Assembly: GCF_023822025.1 (NCBI RefSeq)
Contig: NZ_CP082909.1
Span: 5,624,001-5,688,000, forward strand
DNA from: Endozoicomonas sp. 4G
Lineage (GTDB): Bacteria > Pseudomonadota > Gammaproteobacteria > Pseudomonadales > Endozoicomonadaceae
DNA: 64,000 bases
Direction of reading: 5' to 3'
Both the position numbers and the translations under genes were made by a program. The first letter of the stretch is position 1. Every line of letters begins with the position of its first letter. The notes beneath the pieces are model-generated. The model saw nothing but the letters and a program-made list of their open reading frames with translations. It was not told the origin of the DNA and ran no database searches. This document shows, one piece after another, positions 7,734 to 17,759 of this stretch.

Positions 7734-10021
7734 TTTTGAGAGGAAAGGCAGGGGTTGTCTCCGTACTCCCTGAACCGCTTAAAGGGGGCCGCGCCCGGAT
7801 CTATTGGAAACAGTTGCGCAGCCAGACCTGCTCACTGATGGCAGGATTTTTACTGGTTTCAGCGCCTGTTTTTGCTAATGAATCTTCCGCTAGCTCTCAA
7901 GAGCCTTCAGCGGGTTATCAAGAGCCTTCAGCCAGTTACCAAGAGCCTTCAGCGGGTTATCAAGAGCCTTCAGCGGGTTATCAAGAGCCTTCAGCGGGTT
8001 ATAAACAGTATTCCGCCAGCTTTGAGAAGGCCGATATTGCTGAATTTGCCAGTACAGTCAGCGCCACGCTGAACAAAACCATTATTCTGGACCCTGCTGT
8101 TCGTGGTTCTGTGACGGTTCGTTCCTACGACAGGCTCAACGCGGAACAATACTATCAGCTCTTTTTGAACGTTCTCGAAGTCCACGGCTTTGCCGTCATC
8201 GAACAAGAGAATAACGTCTTGAAAGTGGTTCAGGACAAGAACGCAAAAATGTCGGCTATTGCGCTGGCAGACAAGGAAAATCCGGGTGAAGGTGATGAGT
8301 TCGTGACCTGGGTGCTCCCGGTTCAGAACGTGCCGGTGAGAGAACTGTCGCCGTTACTGCGCCAGCTCAATGATACCTCGGGCAATGTCGTTCATTACGA
8401 TCCTTCCAATATTCTGCTGATGACCGGTCGTGCGGCCAATGTCAAACGTCTGGTTGAGATTGTCAGGCGGGTAGACCGAGCCGGTAACCGGAACTTCTCG
8501 GTGATTGAGCTGGAATACGCCTCAGCTTCAGAAATGCAGCGGATTCTCACCTCCCTGTTGCAGGAAAAAACCAGCAAAAGCAGTGCTTCCAAAGTCACGG
8601 TTGTGGCCGATGACCGCAGCAACCGCCTGATTGTTGCCGGGCCAACCAGCCAGCTGCAAAAAGTGAATCGTATTGTTTACCAGCTGGATGCCGAACAGGA
8701 ATCCTCCGGCAATACCCGTGTCTTCTATTTGAAATACGCCAAGGCGGAAGATCTGAAAGAAGTCATGGAAGGGGTAGGCCAGACGGTTCAGGCAGAAAAA
8801 GACAGTGGTAAAACAGTTCGCAGCAACGACCAGAAATTCAGCATTAATGTGCATGAGCAAACCAATGCTCTGGTGGTCACCGCTCAGCCCGACATTATGA
8901 AAAGCCTGGAAAGTGTCATTAAGCAGCTGGATATCCGCCGTGCCCAGGTGCTGGTGGAAGCCATTATTGTTGAAGTTACCGATGGCGATGGCATTAACCT
9001 GTCCTTCCAGCTGGCCAGTGAAAGCGGCAGTATGATGCAGTTTAATGATGGCCGTACAGTACCCATTGGCCAGATTATGGCCGGTATGAAAGATGCTGAG
9101 GATGTGCCGGGCTCAACGATCGTCAGTGAAAATGGCAATGTTACCATCAATCCTGATCAGCCGGGCGACTACACCCAACTCTATGAAGCCCTTGCCGGTG
9201 TATCCGGTGCCGCCTTCAGCATCACATCCGGCAACTGGACAGCGCTGTTGCAGGCGGTCACCAACTCAACAAAATCCAATGTCCTGGCGACTCCCAGCCT
9301 GATGACCCTGGATAACGCCGAGTCTTCTTTTATTGTGGGCGACGAAGTGCCAGTGATTACCGGTTCTGCCTCCAGCTCAAACAACGACAATCCTTTCCAG
9401 ACCGTTGAGCGTAAGGAAGTCGGTGTCAAAATGACCGTTAAGCCCCAGATCAATGAAGGCGATTCGGTGATGCTGGATATTACCCAGGAAGTGTCCGGTG
9501 TTAATGGTCGTACTTCTGTCGACGTGACATTTTCCAAGCGTGAAGTGAAAACCTCCGTTATGGTACGCAGTGGTGACACTATCGTGATTGGCGGGCTGCT
9601 GGATGAAGACGTTCAGGAAAGTGTTTCCAAAGTGCCGCTGCTGGGTGACATTCCTTTTATTGGTGCGCTGTTCCGCTCCACCTCCAGCGAAGTGAGGAAG
9701 CGCAACCTGATGGTTTTCCTGAGACCCACCATCATTCGTGACGACGATATCCTGACCAGTATCAGCGGCAAGAAATACAGCTATATGCGTGCCCGCCAGC
9801 TGGACCGCCAGAGTCAGGGCGTTGAGCTGATGCCTGATGCCAAAACCCCGGTCATGCCGGAATACCCTTCTAACACTGAGCTGATGAATAAAGCTCGCCA
9901 GAAGTTCGATGAAGCTGAACAGAAGGAAAAAGAGCAAGAGGACGGTAACAAAGAAGACGGTGACAAGGTAGCCACTCATCAGTCGGAGAAAAGCGATGCA
10001 GAACCCGGCGATAACAGCTGA
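7730..10021 (+). CDS. gspD: Type II secretion secretin GspD
   Basis: The outer membrane channel of the T2SS, 763 residues. After a long basic N-region and signal peptide (cut near FAN, about 50) comes a run of five seven-residue repeats (about 57-91). The N0 domain (about 95-170), N1-N3 domains (about 190-430) and the secretin core (about 430-680, with [16 protein letters not shown]) follow. The charged tail (about 710-763) may be the S-domain. The repeats lie between the signal peptide and N0, where added length should be tolerated. The start overlaps gspC, and the end overlaps gspE by 26 bases. Confidence 0.95.
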   Translation: MILRGKAGVVSVLPEPLKGGRARIYWKQLRSQTCSLMAGFLLVSAPVFANESSASSQEPSAGYQEPSASYQEPSAGYQEPSAGYQEPSAGYKQYSASFEKADIAEFASTVSATLNKTIILDPAVRGSVTVRSYDRLNAEQYYQLFLNVLEVHGFAVIEQENNVLKVVQDKNAKMSAIALADKENPGEGDEFVTWVLPVQNVPVRELSPLLRQLNDTSGNVVHYDPSNILLMTGRAANVKRLVEIVRRVDRAGNRNFSVIELEYASASEMQRILTSLLQEKTSKSSASKVTVVADDRSNRLIVAGPTSQLQKVNRIVYQLDAEQESSGNTRVFYLKYAKAEDLKEVMEGVGQTVQAEKDSGKTVRSNDQKFSINVHEQTNALVVTAQPDIMKSLESVIKQLDIRRAQVLVEAIIVEVTDGDGINLSFQLASESGSMMQFNDGRTVPIGQIMAGMKDAEDVPGSTIVSENGNVTINPDQPGDYTQLYEALAGVSGAAFSITSGNWTALLQAVTNSTKSNVLATPSLMTLDNAESSFIVGDEVPVITGSASSSNNDNPFQTVERKEVGVKMTVKPQINEGDSVMLDITQEVSGVNGRTSVDVTFSKREVKTSVMVRSGDTIVIGGLLDEDVQESVSKVPLLGDIPFIGALFRSTSSEVRKRNLMVFLRPTIIRDDDILTSISGKKYSYMRARQLDRQSQGVELMPDAKTPVMPEYPSNTELMNKARQKFDEAEQKEKEQEDGNKEDGDKVATHQSEKSDAEPGDNS
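7898..8002 (+). repeat. Five 21-bp tandem repeats in gspD
   Basis: Five 21-bp units (consensus contains AGAGCCTTCAGCGGGTTAT) encode QEPSAGY-type heptads directly after the signal peptide. Only unit 2 differs noticeably (QEPSASY). The core AGAGCCTTCAGC also occurs in the gspM repeats and, with one or two changes, in gspJ and glnE. Confidence 0.9.
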
Positions 10022-11558
10022 TCAGGCAGTGGAAGCTTCAGTTCAGGGTACTGTTCAGGATACTGTTCAGGATACTACAGCCAGAGTTCTGGAGCTGCCC
10101 TTTGCCTTTGCCCGTAACTTTGGTGTCCTGCTGGAACAGGAGCCTCAGGGTCATCCCTGCCTGTACGTCAATGGTCAACTGTCCAGAGCGGTTATTAGCG
10201 AAGTTCGTCGTTTTGTTGCGGGTCCGATCACCCTAAAACCGCTGTCAGACGGTGAATTTGAAGCAAGGCTATCGGCTTATTATCAGAAAGATTCGTCGGC
10301 AGCCCGACAGCTGATGAACGATATCGGCAACGACGAAGAGCTGCACTCCCTGGCCGAAGAACTGCCCGACAACGAAGACCTTCTGGATGCCGACGATGGC
10401 GCACCGATTATTCGAATGATCAACGCCATGCTGGGTGAGGCGATCAAGGAAGGGGCTTCCGATATTCATATCGAAACCTTCGAAAACTGTCTGGTTATTC
10501 GCTTCCGTGTCGATGGTGTGTTGCGAGAGATTCTTCGACCTCAGCGTAAACTGGCGGCCCTGCTGGTATCCCGTATCAAGGTGATGGCCAAGCTGGATAT
10601 TGCCGAGAAGCGAGTGCCGCAGGATGGTCGTATTTCCCTGCGTCTGGGTGGCCGCGCCGTCGATGTCCGGGTATCGACACTGCCTTCTCGCCATGGCGAG
10701 CGAATCGTATTGCGTTTGCTGGATCGCAACAGCGTGCGTATGGATATGTCCAGTCTGGGCATGACCCCGGATATTCATCAGCATATCCGTGAGGCTCTGC
10801 ATAAACCTCACGGTATTCTGCTGGTTACCGGCCCAACCGGTTCCGGTAAGAGTACGACGCTGTACGCCGGTTTAACGGAAATTAACGACACTGAACGTAA
10901 TATCCTCACCGTTGAAGACCCTGTGGAATACGATCTGGAAGGGGTGGGTCAGACACAGGTCAACCCCAAGGTCGATATGACCTTTGCCCGGGGGCTGCGT
11001 GCCATTTTGCGTCAGGACCCGGATGTGGTGATGGTAGGTGAGATTCGTGACCTGGAAACCGCAGAAATTTCCATCCAGGCTTCCCTGACTGGCCACCTGG
11101 TTTTGAGTACCCTGCACACCAATACGGCGATTGGTGCGGTCACTCGCCTAAGGGATATGGGCATTGAACCTTTCCTGCTGTCATCCAGTCTGCTGGGCGT
11201 TCTGGCCCAGCGTCTGGTGCGTACCCTTTGCCCTGCCTGTAAAGTAGCCAGAGCGCCAACGGCTCACGAGCGCAGGCTGATGGGAATGGACGACGCTGAC
11301 AGCAGATCCGTTCACGAGGCCAGCCCCGAAGGTTGTTCTGAGTGTCATGGTGGCGGCTATAAAGGCCGAACCGGCATTCACGAGTTGTTCCTGGTCAATG
11401 ATGAAGTCCGTCGGATGATTCATGAAGGTGCCGGTGAACAGGCACTGGAAGATGTCATTCGCAGGAACAGCCCCAGTATCCAGAAAGATGGCTTCCGTAA
11501 AGTCCTTGCGGGTAGGACGTCTATCGAAGAGGTGCTGCGGGTGACCCGGGAGGAATAA
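9996..11558 (+). CDS. gspE: Type II secretion ATPase GspE
   Basis: The 520-residue cytoplasmic hexameric ATPase powers pseudopilus assembly. It has the Walker A loop GPTGSGKST (about 279-287), the Asp box, the Walker B segment [14 protein letters not shown], a His box (LSTLHTNTA) and a four-cysteine zinc motif (CPAC and [17 protein letters not shown]). The N-terminus has a 12-bp repeat ([12 protein letters not shown]), so the true start may lie inside the gspD overlap or slightly later; the 26-base overlap is longer than others in the operon. It is followed directly by gspF. Confidence 0.95.
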   Translation: MQNPAITADQAVEASVQGTVQDTVQDTTARVLELPFAFARNFGVLLEQEPQGHPCLYVNGQLSRAVISEVRRFVAGPITLKPLSDGEFEARLSAYYQKDSSAARQLMNDIGNDEELHSLAEELPDNEDLLDADDGAPIIRMINAMLGEAIKEGASDIHIETFENCLVIRFRVDGVLREILRPQRKLAALLVSRIKVMAKLDIAEKRVPQDGRISLRLGGRAVDVRVSTLPSRHGERIVLRLLDRNSVRMDMSSLGMTPDIHQHIREALHKPHGILLVTGPTGSGKSTTLYAGLTEINDTERNILTVEDPVEYDLEGVGQTQVNPKVDMTFARGLRAILRQDPDVVMVGEIRDLETAEISIQASLTGHLVLSTLHTNTAIGAVTRLRDMGIEPFLLSSSLLGVLAQRLVRTLCPACKVARAPTAHERRLMGMDDADSRSVHEASPEGCSECHGGGYKGRTGIHELFLVNDEVRRMIHEGAGEQALEDVIRRNSPSIQKDGFRKVLAGRTSIEEVLRVTREE

Positions 11559-12781
11559 TGGGCGTATTTGCATACGAAGCCCTGGATAAAAAGGGTAAAA
11601 AACGCAAAGGCGTACTGGAGGCTGACTCGGCCCGTCAGCTTCGTCAGCAGTTACGCTCGGAAGGTCTGGCGCCGGTTACCATTACTGAATCCGAACCAAA
11701 GAGCCGTGGCGGACGTGCGTCGTTTTCCCTGTTTGAGAAAAAAGCCAGTCCGGCTGAAGTCGCCATGCTGACTCGCCAGCTGGCCACTCTGGTGGCGGCG
11801 GCCATTCCCTTGGAAGAATGTCTTCAGGCACTGTCCCGTCAGGTTCAGAAACCCCACCTGAAAACCATCATTACCACGGTAAGAGCGAAAGTGCTGGAAG
11901 GTCGGACGCTGGCGGAAAGCCTGGCGATTTACCCGAAAACCTTCGACACCCTCTATTGCTCCATGGTGGCGGCCGGTGAAAAATCCGGTCATCTGGATAC
12001 GGTGCTGGAACGACTGGCGGACTACACCGAGCAGCGTCAGGTGATCCGGGGCAAATTAATTCAGGCCATGATCTATCCGGCCATTCTGACCATTGTGGCT
12101 GTCTCGGTTATTGCCATTTTATTGGCAACTGTCGTACCCACCGTGGTGGAACAGTTTGCTGATCTTGGGCAGGAGTTGCCAGCCATGACCCGGGCTCTGA
12201 TCGCCATGAGTGACTTTGTCCGGGATTACGGTTTTGGTGTACTGGCCGGGCTGATCATGCTGTTATTTCTCAGACAGCGCCTGCTGGTAAACCCCAAACG
12301 AAGACTGGCTCACGACCGGTTGCTATTAAAAATGCCCGTTATTGGCGAAGTGGGTGCCGGTGTTGATACCTCCCGTTTTGCCCGGACACTCAGTATTCTC
12401 AGCAGCAGTTCGGTGCCGCTTCTGGAAGGGATGAAAATCTCGGCAGAAGTGATGTCCAACGCTTTTATCCGAAAGTCCCTTGAACAGGCTTCGGAGCGTG
12501 TGAGGGAAGGTTCCAGCCTTTGGATAGCGCTGGATCAGACACAACTGTTTCCACCCATGATGCTGCACATTATTGCCAGTGGTGAAAAGTCAGGGGCGCT
12601 GGAACAAATGCTGGGTCGTGCTGCCGACAGCCAGGATCGACAATTTGAAAATCAGGTGAATATTGCCCTGGGCGTGTTTGGCCCTTTGCTGATTGTGTCC
12701 ATGGCGGGCATGGTGCTGTTTATTGTTATGGCGATTCTGACCCCGATGCTGGACCTTAATTCACTGGTATCCGGTGGTTAG
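11558..12781 (+). CDS. gspF: Type II secretion platform protein GspF
   Basis: The 407-residue polytopic inner membrane protein has two GspF repeats, each a cytoplasmic helical bundle (about 70-190 and 270-390), and three transmembrane helices (about 170-195, 220-240 and 375-400). The start [20 protein letters not shown] and the motif MLTRQLATLVAAAIPLEECL are typical. It is the platform on which the pseudopilus is built, and it contacts GspE and GspL. The start codon overlaps the gspE stop by one base. Confidence 0.95.
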   Translation: MGVFAYEALDKKGKKRKGVLEADSARQLRQQLRSEGLAPVTITESEPKSRGGRASFSLFEKKASPAEVAMLTRQLATLVAAAIPLEECLQALSRQVQKPHLKTIITTVRAKVLEGRTLAESLAIYPKTFDTLYCSMVAAGEKSGHLDTVLERLADYTEQRQVIRGKLIQAMIYPAILTIVAVSVIAILLATVVPTVVEQFADLGQELPAMTRALIAMSDFVRDYGFGVLAGLIMLLFLRQRLLVNPKRRLAHDRLLLKMPVIGEVGAGVDTSRFARTLSILSSSSVPLLEGMKISAEVMSNAFIRKSLEQASERVREGSSLWIALDQTQLFPPMMLHIIASGEKSGALEQMLGRAADSQDRQFENQVNIALGVFGPLLIVSMAGMVLFIVMAILTPMLDLNSLVSGG

Positions 12782-12836
12782 CTGAATAAGGAGCCTGACT
12801 CAGATCGGGCTGTATGACATTAGGAGACAATGGTCA

Positions 12837-13277
12837 ATGACTACGAAAACGACACATCGACAAAAACAGCAGGGTTTTACCCTGATCGAGATTATGGTGG
12901 TGATCGTGATTCTCGGCGTTCTCGCCAGCTTTGTTGCCCCGAACGTTCTGGGTAATAAAGAAAAAGCAGACCAGCAGAAAGCCGTCAGTGACATAGTGAC
13001 ACTGGAAAATGCCCTGGATATGTACAAGCTGGACAACAACCACTTTCCATCCACCCAGCAGGGGCTGAACGCCCTGGTGGAACAGCCTTCCGGCAACCCA
13101 CAACCGAGAAATTACCGTGACAACGGCTACATCCGTCGTCTACCCCAGGACCCATGGGGCAATGACTACCTGATGCAGTTTCCCGGTGAATTTGGTGATA
13201 TCGATATTTTCTCTGCCGGTCCTGACGGTCAGGCGGGCTCTGACGACGACATTGGCAACTGGAATATGAATTCCTGA
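12837..13277 (+). CDS. gspG: Major pseudopilin GspG
   Basis: A 146-residue prepilin with a short basic leader cut before Phe by the prepilin peptidase (QQG|FTLIEIMVVIVILGVLAS; Glu at +5). The C-terminal calcium-binding loop (DIDIFSAGPDGQAGSDDD) is that of GspG. It forms the shaft of the pseudopilus. It follows gspF after a 55-bp gap with an AGGAGA ribosome site, the only real gap in the operon and consistent with high expression. No prepilin peptidase gene is present in the window. Confidence 0.96.
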   Translation: MTTKTTHRQKQQGFTLIEIMVVIVILGVLASFVAPNVLGNKEKADQQKAVSDIVTLENALDMYKLDNNHFPSTQQGLNALVEQPSGNPQPRNYRDNGYIRRLPQDPWGNDYLMQFPGEFGDIDIFSAGPDGQAGSDDDIGNWNMNS

Positions 13278-13840
13278 TGAAAAGTGCTGGTTTCACCCTG
13301 CTTGAAATCATGCTGGTTCTGGTACTGCTGGGCATTGCTACCGCGGTGGTATTGCCCACTCTGGCACCGGCTGACAGTTCAGCGCGTTTGAAAACCGATG
13401 CGCGGCGATTTGCTGCCCTGGTGAAAACCGGCCACCAAGAGTCACTGCTCAAGGGTAAGAACCTTGGGGTTCGATTTACTGACAATGGCTATCAGTTTAT
13501 GGAGTGGCATGAAGGCCAATGGCAGCTACTGAAGAGTGACCGGTTGCTAACAGAGAGAGTGTTGTCGGACGCCATAAGACTGGACTTTATGCCGGGCGAG
13601 CTGATCTGGCAGGCGGCTCTGGATGCTGAAAAGCAGCAAGACAGTAGCTTGTTTTCCAACGGCTCAAACAAGGCAACGCCTGACCTTTACCTCTGGTCCA
13701 GCGGTGAAGTGACCCCGGCTGAAGTACGGTTTCAGTCAGCCAGCGACGCTCGTCGTTTTTATAGCGTGATGATCAGGGAAACCGGTGAAGTTAACGTGGT
13801 CAGTGCAGATGAGTACGACAAAACAAGTAGCCGGGGCTGA
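13277..13840 (+). CDS. gspH: Minor pseudopilin GspH
   Basis: A 187-residue prepilin with a very short leader (MKSAG|FTLLEIMLVLVLLG, Glu +5) and a GspH-type beta-sandwich. Minor pseudopilins H, I, J and K form the tip complex that starts pseudopilus assembly. The start overlaps the gspG stop by one base. Confidence 0.92.
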   Translation: MKSAGFTLLEIMLVLVLLGIATAVVLPTLAPADSSARLKTDARRFAALVKTGHQESLLKGKNLGVRFTDNGYQFMEWHEGQWQLLKSDRLLTERVLSDAIRLDFMPGELIWQAALDAEKQQDSSLFSNGSNKATPDLYLWSSGEVTPAEVRFQSASDARRFYSVMIRETGEVNVVSADEYDKTSSRG

Positions 13841-13843
13841 CAC

Positions 13844-14278
13844 ATGAAACGCCATTCAGTTCATTCCCAAAAGGCTAAAGGCTGCTCCAGAAGCGCTAAA
13901 GGCTGCTCCATAAGCGCTAAAGGCTTCACCTTATTAGAAGTACTGATGGCCATGACCATTCTGGCCATCGCTGGTATTACCGTGCTCAGAACCACCAGTG
14001 AAAGTCTGGATAACAGCCAGTACCTGAAACATAAGACCATGGCTCGCTGGGTTGCTGATAATGAACTGGTCGATCTTTATCTGACAAAAGAGTGGCCGTC
14101 CCAGACCTGGGAAAAAGCTACCCGTGAGCTGGCTGATCAAACCTGGTATGTGCGGTCCCGGAGTGTGCGTACTGCGGATGAAGATTTTCGGGCCATCCAG
14201 GTCGAAGTTCGACTGAGTCGTGATGAGAGCAAGCCAGCCTTGGCCAGTCTGCAAACCTATACGGTGAAGCAGTCTTGA
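13844..14278 (+). CDS. gspI: Minor pseudopilin GspI
   Basis: A 144-residue prepilin with G|FTLLEVLMAMTILAI cut after residue 27 and a GspI C-terminal region (DNELVDLYLTKEWPSQTWEK). The leader is unusually long because two and a half 21-bp repeats (KGCSRSA/KGCSISA) precede the cleavage site. The extended leader may still be removed, since only the residues near the cut matter for the peptidase. A tip component with GspJ and GspK. It overlaps gspJ by 4 bases. Confidence 0.92.
   Translation: MKRHSVHSQKAKGCSRSAKGCSISAKGFTLLEVLMAMTILAIAGITVLRTTSESLDNSQYLKHKTMARWVADNELVDLYLTKEWPSQTWEKATRELADQTWYVRSRSVRTADEDFRAIQVEVRLSRDESKPALASLQTYTVKQS
13877..13930 (+). repeat. 21-bp tandem repeat in the gspI leader
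   Basis: Two full 21-bp units (starting AAAGGCTGCTCC) and a partial third encode KGCS-SA units just before the prepilin cleavage site. The repeat lies in the leader removed from the mature pseudopilin, so it costs nothing in the final protein. Confidence 0.8.
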
Positions 14279-14967
14279 ACGTATTGAAAGCCTTGAGCGT
14301 ATCGAAAGCCTTGAGCGCATCGAAAGCCTTGAGCGCATCGAAAGCCTTGAACGTATCGACCCATCGTGGTTTTACCCTGCTAGAAATGCTGGTGGCGCTG
14401 ACCATTTTTGCCCTGGTCAGTATCAGCGCCTGGCAGATTCTACAGGGAGTTATGGGGGCTCGGGAGGTGGCCAGCGATCATCAGAGTCGTATTCAGGAAA
14501 TAGACTACGCCATGATGGTGATGGGGCAGGACTTCCGACAAATGATTGACCGCGGTGTGCGGGTCGATGGTGAACTCACCGAGCAAAGCCTGTTTGCCGG
14601 CAAAGATATGCTGGAGTCAGACGATGAGGCAGCAGCCTTTATTCGGCTGGGCTGGCGCAACCCCGGGCAGAAACTCCCCCGCTCCGAGTTGCAGAAAGTC
14701 AGTTATCGACTCAAGGATGGAGTGCTGGAACGTCAGCACTTTTATGTGCTGGATCCCGAGGAAAATGCAGAACCGGTGATAAGGGATCTGTTAACCGATG
14801 TCCGTTCACTGAAGTTTCAGTACTTTATTGATGGCCAGTGGCTAGAAAAGCTTGGCAGTACGCTGCCCCAGGGCTTAAAGATTACTTTTGAGCTGAAGGA
14901 TCTGGGGATCATTGAACGGCGTTATGTGTTACCCGGCACCTGGCAAGCCCAGGAGAAGTCGTCATGA
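14275..14967 (+). CDS. gspJ: Minor pseudopilin GspJ
   Basis: A 230-residue prepilin with cleavage at HRG|FTLLEMLVALTIFALVSI, Glu at +5, and a GspJ domain. The leader is about 33 residues long, mostly four 18-bp repeats giving KALS units (positions 1-25). The start codon track begins TTG at 14275, overlapping gspI; an ATG is absent before the cleavage site, so a TTG or GTG start within the repeats must be used. Part of the tip complex. Confidence 0.9.
   Translation: MNVLKALSVSKALSASKALSASKALNVSTHRGFTLLEMLVALTIFALVSISAWQILQGVMGAREVASDHQSRIQEIDYAMMVMGQDFRQMIDRGVRVDGELTEQSLFAGKDMLESDDEAAAFIRLGWRNPGQKLPRSELQKVSYRLKDGVLERQHFYVLDPEENAEPVIRDLLTDVRSLKFQYFIDGQWLEKLGSTLPQGLKITFELKDLGIIERRYVLPGTWQAQEKSS
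14281..14358 (+). repeat. Four 18-bp tandem repeats in the gspJ leader
   Basis: Four 18-bp units with the core AAAGCCTTGAGC (last unit AAAGCCTTGAAC) encode KALS plus a variable pair (VS/AS). The core differs by one base from the gspM repeat core AAAGCCTTCAGC. Confidence 0.9.
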
Positions 14968-15947
14968 ACACAAGGCTCCAGAAGCATCGTCAGTCGGGTG
15001 TCGCCTTGTTGATCGTCATGTTCGTATTGACGCTGATGGTGCTGATTGCGGCAGAGATTACCTTCGGCTTTTCCCTGCAAATGCGCCGGACCGCTTCCCT
15101 GCAACAAATGGAACAGGCCCGCTGGTATGCATTGTCTGCCGAAGAACTGGCGATCAAGGTACTTCAGGACGAATTAGAAGAAAGCGACGGAACGGTCAAT
15201 CTCGGTCAAACCTGGGCCACGGGGGAAGTGACTTTTCCCGTGGATGGCGGAGCGATTCAGGGCAAAATCTCCGATGCTCAGGCTTGTTTGAACGTGAACG
15301 CTTTGCAGGTACCCGATAAAGAAGGACAGACTTCGACTGAAATCAAAGTGTTTCAATCCCTGATGGAAGTGCTGCAGATTGAGTCCTACCAGGCAGATAT
15401 CATTGCCCAATCAACCCGGGACTGGGTAGACAACGACGATACCCAGGGTTCTGGCACCGGGGCGGAAGACAGTTATTATCAGTCGTTGCCAGTGCCCTAT
15501 CTGGCTGCTAATACCAGTATGAGATCGGCTTCGGAGCTGAGAGCGGTGAAGGGCGTTAATGCCAGCATTATGAGAAGGGTCCAACCTTATGTCTGTGCAC
15601 TGCCAGCTACTGAGATGAACATTAATATCAATACTCTGTCGCCGGATCATGCACCGGTGCTCAGTGCCCTGTATCTGGGTGAGCTCTCCATAGAACAGGC
15701 AAAAGAAGTATTGGAACAAAGGCCGGAGGATGGCTGGAAGAGCGTGGATGAGTTTATTCAACAACCGTCTCTTGCCAACTTCAGTGCCGAAGAGACTCAG
15801 GAGCTGATGTCGGTGGACAGTCAATATTTCGTGATGGCTGCCACCGCTTCCTACGTGGACTCCAACGTCCGAATAAAGAGCCTGCTGCGGCGGGAAGAAG
15901 AGAATAAGTTCAGCGTTATTCGCCGAGAGTTTGGAGGGCTTGAGTGA
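14964..15947 (+). CDS. gspK: Minor pseudopilin GspK
   Basis: The 327-residue largest pseudopilin caps the tip complex. It has a basic leader and hydrophobic helix (QSG|VALLIVMFVLTLMVLIAA) without the +5 Glu, as known for GspK/XcpX. Two helix-hairpin-helix-like alpha domains follow (around LRAVKGVNASIMRRVQPYV and VLEQRPEDGWKSVDEFI). It overlaps gspJ by 4 bases and gspL by 4. Confidence 0.94.
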   Translation: MNTRLQKHRQSGVALLIVMFVLTLMVLIAAEITFGFSLQMRRTASLQQMEQARWYALSAEELAIKVLQDELEESDGTVNLGQTWATGEVTFPVDGGAIQGKISDAQACLNVNALQVPDKEGQTSTEIKVFQSLMEVLQIESYQADIIAQSTRDWVDNDDTQGSGTGAEDSYYQSLPVPYLAANTSMRSASELRAVKGVNASIMRRVQPYVCALPATEMNININTLSPDHAPVLSALYLGELSIEQAKEVLEQRPEDGWKSVDEFIQQPSLANFSAEETQELMSVDSQYFVMAATASYVDSNVRIKSLLRREEENKFSVIRREFGGLE

Positions 15948-17155
15948 GCCAGCATCTTATCATCAGGCTGCCTGGAGATCCCGGCCAGCCCGTTCACTGG
16001 CAGTGCTACCCAACAGCGCAAGAGGGACAAGACTCCTCTGGTATTCTGTCGTCTGTTGCCGATCTGGGGGCACTGTCGGAGTCATTCCCGGACGCAAAAA
16101 CCATTGTTTTGGTCCCTTCGGAGCTGGTCAGCGTTCACTGCCTTCAGGTGGAAGGTCGGCTGACTAAGGCGGTATTAAAGTCACTGCCTTTTCGTCTGGA
16201 AGATGATCTGGCTGAGGATGTCGATGATCTCCATATTTCAGTGATGACCAGGGAGGGGGATCAGGTGTATCTGTCCGTGGTCGCTCATTCGAAAATGGCG
16301 TTCTGGCATGAAGCCCTGAATCAGTCCGGCCTTAAATTAAAAACCATGATTCCTGAAGCTTTGGCTCTGCCCTGGAGCGAGGGAGAGTGCTCGGCACTGG
16401 CCATGGATGAACGATGGCTGCTTCGTACTGGCCGCTGGAATTGGGCAGCCTGTGACCCATCCTGGCTGAGCTTTTATCTGGCAGAGGAGGACTCTGAAAC
16501 AGCGCCTCTGAAGGTGAACAGTTTCAGTGAACCACCGGAGAACAGTCCGGGTGAATGGCATCAGGAAGTTGCAGGCCCGGCTCTGGAAGTGCTGGCAGCG
16601 GGTGCGGTCAGTGCCGTCTCAGAGAAGAACAGTCCCAACCTGTTGCAGGGCGTCTGGCAGGTTGAGTCATCGGCCATCAAAAGTTTGAAACCCTGGGGGC
16701 TGGCGGCTGGGCTTCTGGCGGTTACCCTCACGCTGTTTACGGCTCAGGCGGTATTGAAATCGGTACAGTTGGAACAACAGGCCGATCAGCTTCGGGCACA
16801 GGCCCATACGGTCTACAGTGATCTATTTCCTGGTGAGCGAATTGTACGTCTACAGTCGCAGATGAGACAGAAGCTTATGGCTTTGAAAAGCACCAAAGGT
16901 GACGACTCAGGCCTGTTGAAGCTGCTGGATCAGACTGCTCCGCTGTTTAAACAGTACCCGCAACTTAAACCAGTTACTTTGTCGTATAACCAGTCTCAGC
17001 AATCACTGCGACTGGAAGCCACCGCTAAAGATTTTGAGACCTTTACGGCATTCCGGGAAGAATCCGGCGAGCAACTGGTGATCACGGTTGAAACACTGGA
17101 GAAAAGTGGTGATATTGCCAAGGGTACGCTGATTATCAGGGGGAGTGATTCATGA
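15944..17155 (+). CDS. gspL: Type II secretion protein GspL
   Basis: The 403-residue bitopic protein has an actin-like cytoplasmic domain (about 1-235) that binds GspE, one transmembrane helix (about 247-265, GLAAGLLAVTLTLFTAQAVL) and a periplasmic ferredoxin-like domain that pairs with GspM. The start is GTG at 15944, chosen for the 4-base overlap with gspK seen through the rest of the operon. It overlaps gspM by 4 bases. Confidence 0.92.
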   Translation: MSQHLIIRLPGDPGQPVHWQCYPTAQEGQDSSGILSSVADLGALSESFPDAKTIVLVPSELVSVHCLQVEGRLTKAVLKSLPFRLEDDLAEDVDDLHISVMTREGDQVYLSVVAHSKMAFWHEALNQSGLKLKTMIPEALALPWSEGECSALAMDERWLLRTGRWNWAACDPSWLSFYLAEEDSETAPLKVNSFSEPPENSPGEWHQEVAGPALEVLAAGAVSAVSEKNSPNLLQGVWQVESSAIKSLKPWGLAAGLLAVTLTLFTAQAVLKSVQLEQQADQLRAQAHTVYSDLFPGERIVRLQSQMRQKLMALKSTKGDDSGLLKLLDQTAPLFKQYPQLKPVTLSYNQSQQSLRLEATAKDFETFTAFREESGEQLVITVETLEKSGDIAKGTLIIRGSDS

Positions 17156-17754
17156 ATAACATCGTGGAAGGCTTCAATGAGCGATGGCGTCAGATTCAGA
17201 GCTACTGGCGTGGCCTGAGTCGTCGCGAGCAGCAACTTTGCATGGTGGCAGGGGCATTGGTGAGTGTCTGGGTTGTCTGGCAGGGCATTTTCAACCCTCT
17301 GTCAGAACGCCAGTTGGCTGCTGAGCAAAAGCTGGCAGCCAGTCAGAAGTTACTGGCTTCGATACAGGAGCAGGCCAGCGAGATTGCTAGTCTGCGTCAG
17401 GGGCAGCCTGACCGGACCCGCTATCTGGTGTTACCTCTGGATCAGATGGTAAACAGCACCGCAAAAGATTTCGATCTGCGCATCACCGGGGTTCGAACCG
17501 TTCGTGATACCTTGTAGGTCGATCTTGATACCGTGGGTTTTGATCGTTTACTGAGTTGGCTGGTTAACCTTGAACAGCAGGGCGGTGTTGAGATCAGGGA
17601 GCTGGAAGTAGCAGCTGCCGAAAAGCCAGGGCATGTGAATGTTAATGCATTGAGAATAGCAAGAGCCTTCAGCGCAGAGAAAGCCTTCAGCGCAGAGAAA
17701 GCCTTCAGCGCAGAGAAAGCCTTCAGCATAGAGAACGCCAACAGCAAGAGTTAA
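17152..17754 (+). pseudogene. gspM: GspM interrupted by an in-frame TAG
   Basis: The first 121 codons encode a GspM start: cytoplasmic N-terminus, a transmembrane helix (about 28-45, LCMVAGALVSVWVVWQGIF), a coiled coil, and the start of the ferredoxin-like domain. A TAG at 17515-17517 ends the frame. The same frame continues for 78 codons with the rest of the domain (VDLDTVGFDRLLSWLVNL, then VEIRELEVAAAEKPGHVNVN) to a TAA at 17754. One CAG-to-TAG change would explain it. Either gspM is truncated, the stop is read through, or there is a base-call error. The restored protein would be 200 residues, with an 18-bp repeat tail longer than usual. Confidence 0.88.
17662..17733 (+). repeat. Four 18-bp tandem repeats at the gspM 3' end
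   Basis: Four 18-bp units (core AAAGCCTTCAGC, then GCAGAG) encode KAFSAE units in the gspM frame after the stop. The first unit begins AGAGCC, identical over 12 bases to the gspD repeat core. Confidence 0.9.
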
Positions 17755-17759
17755 GACAC

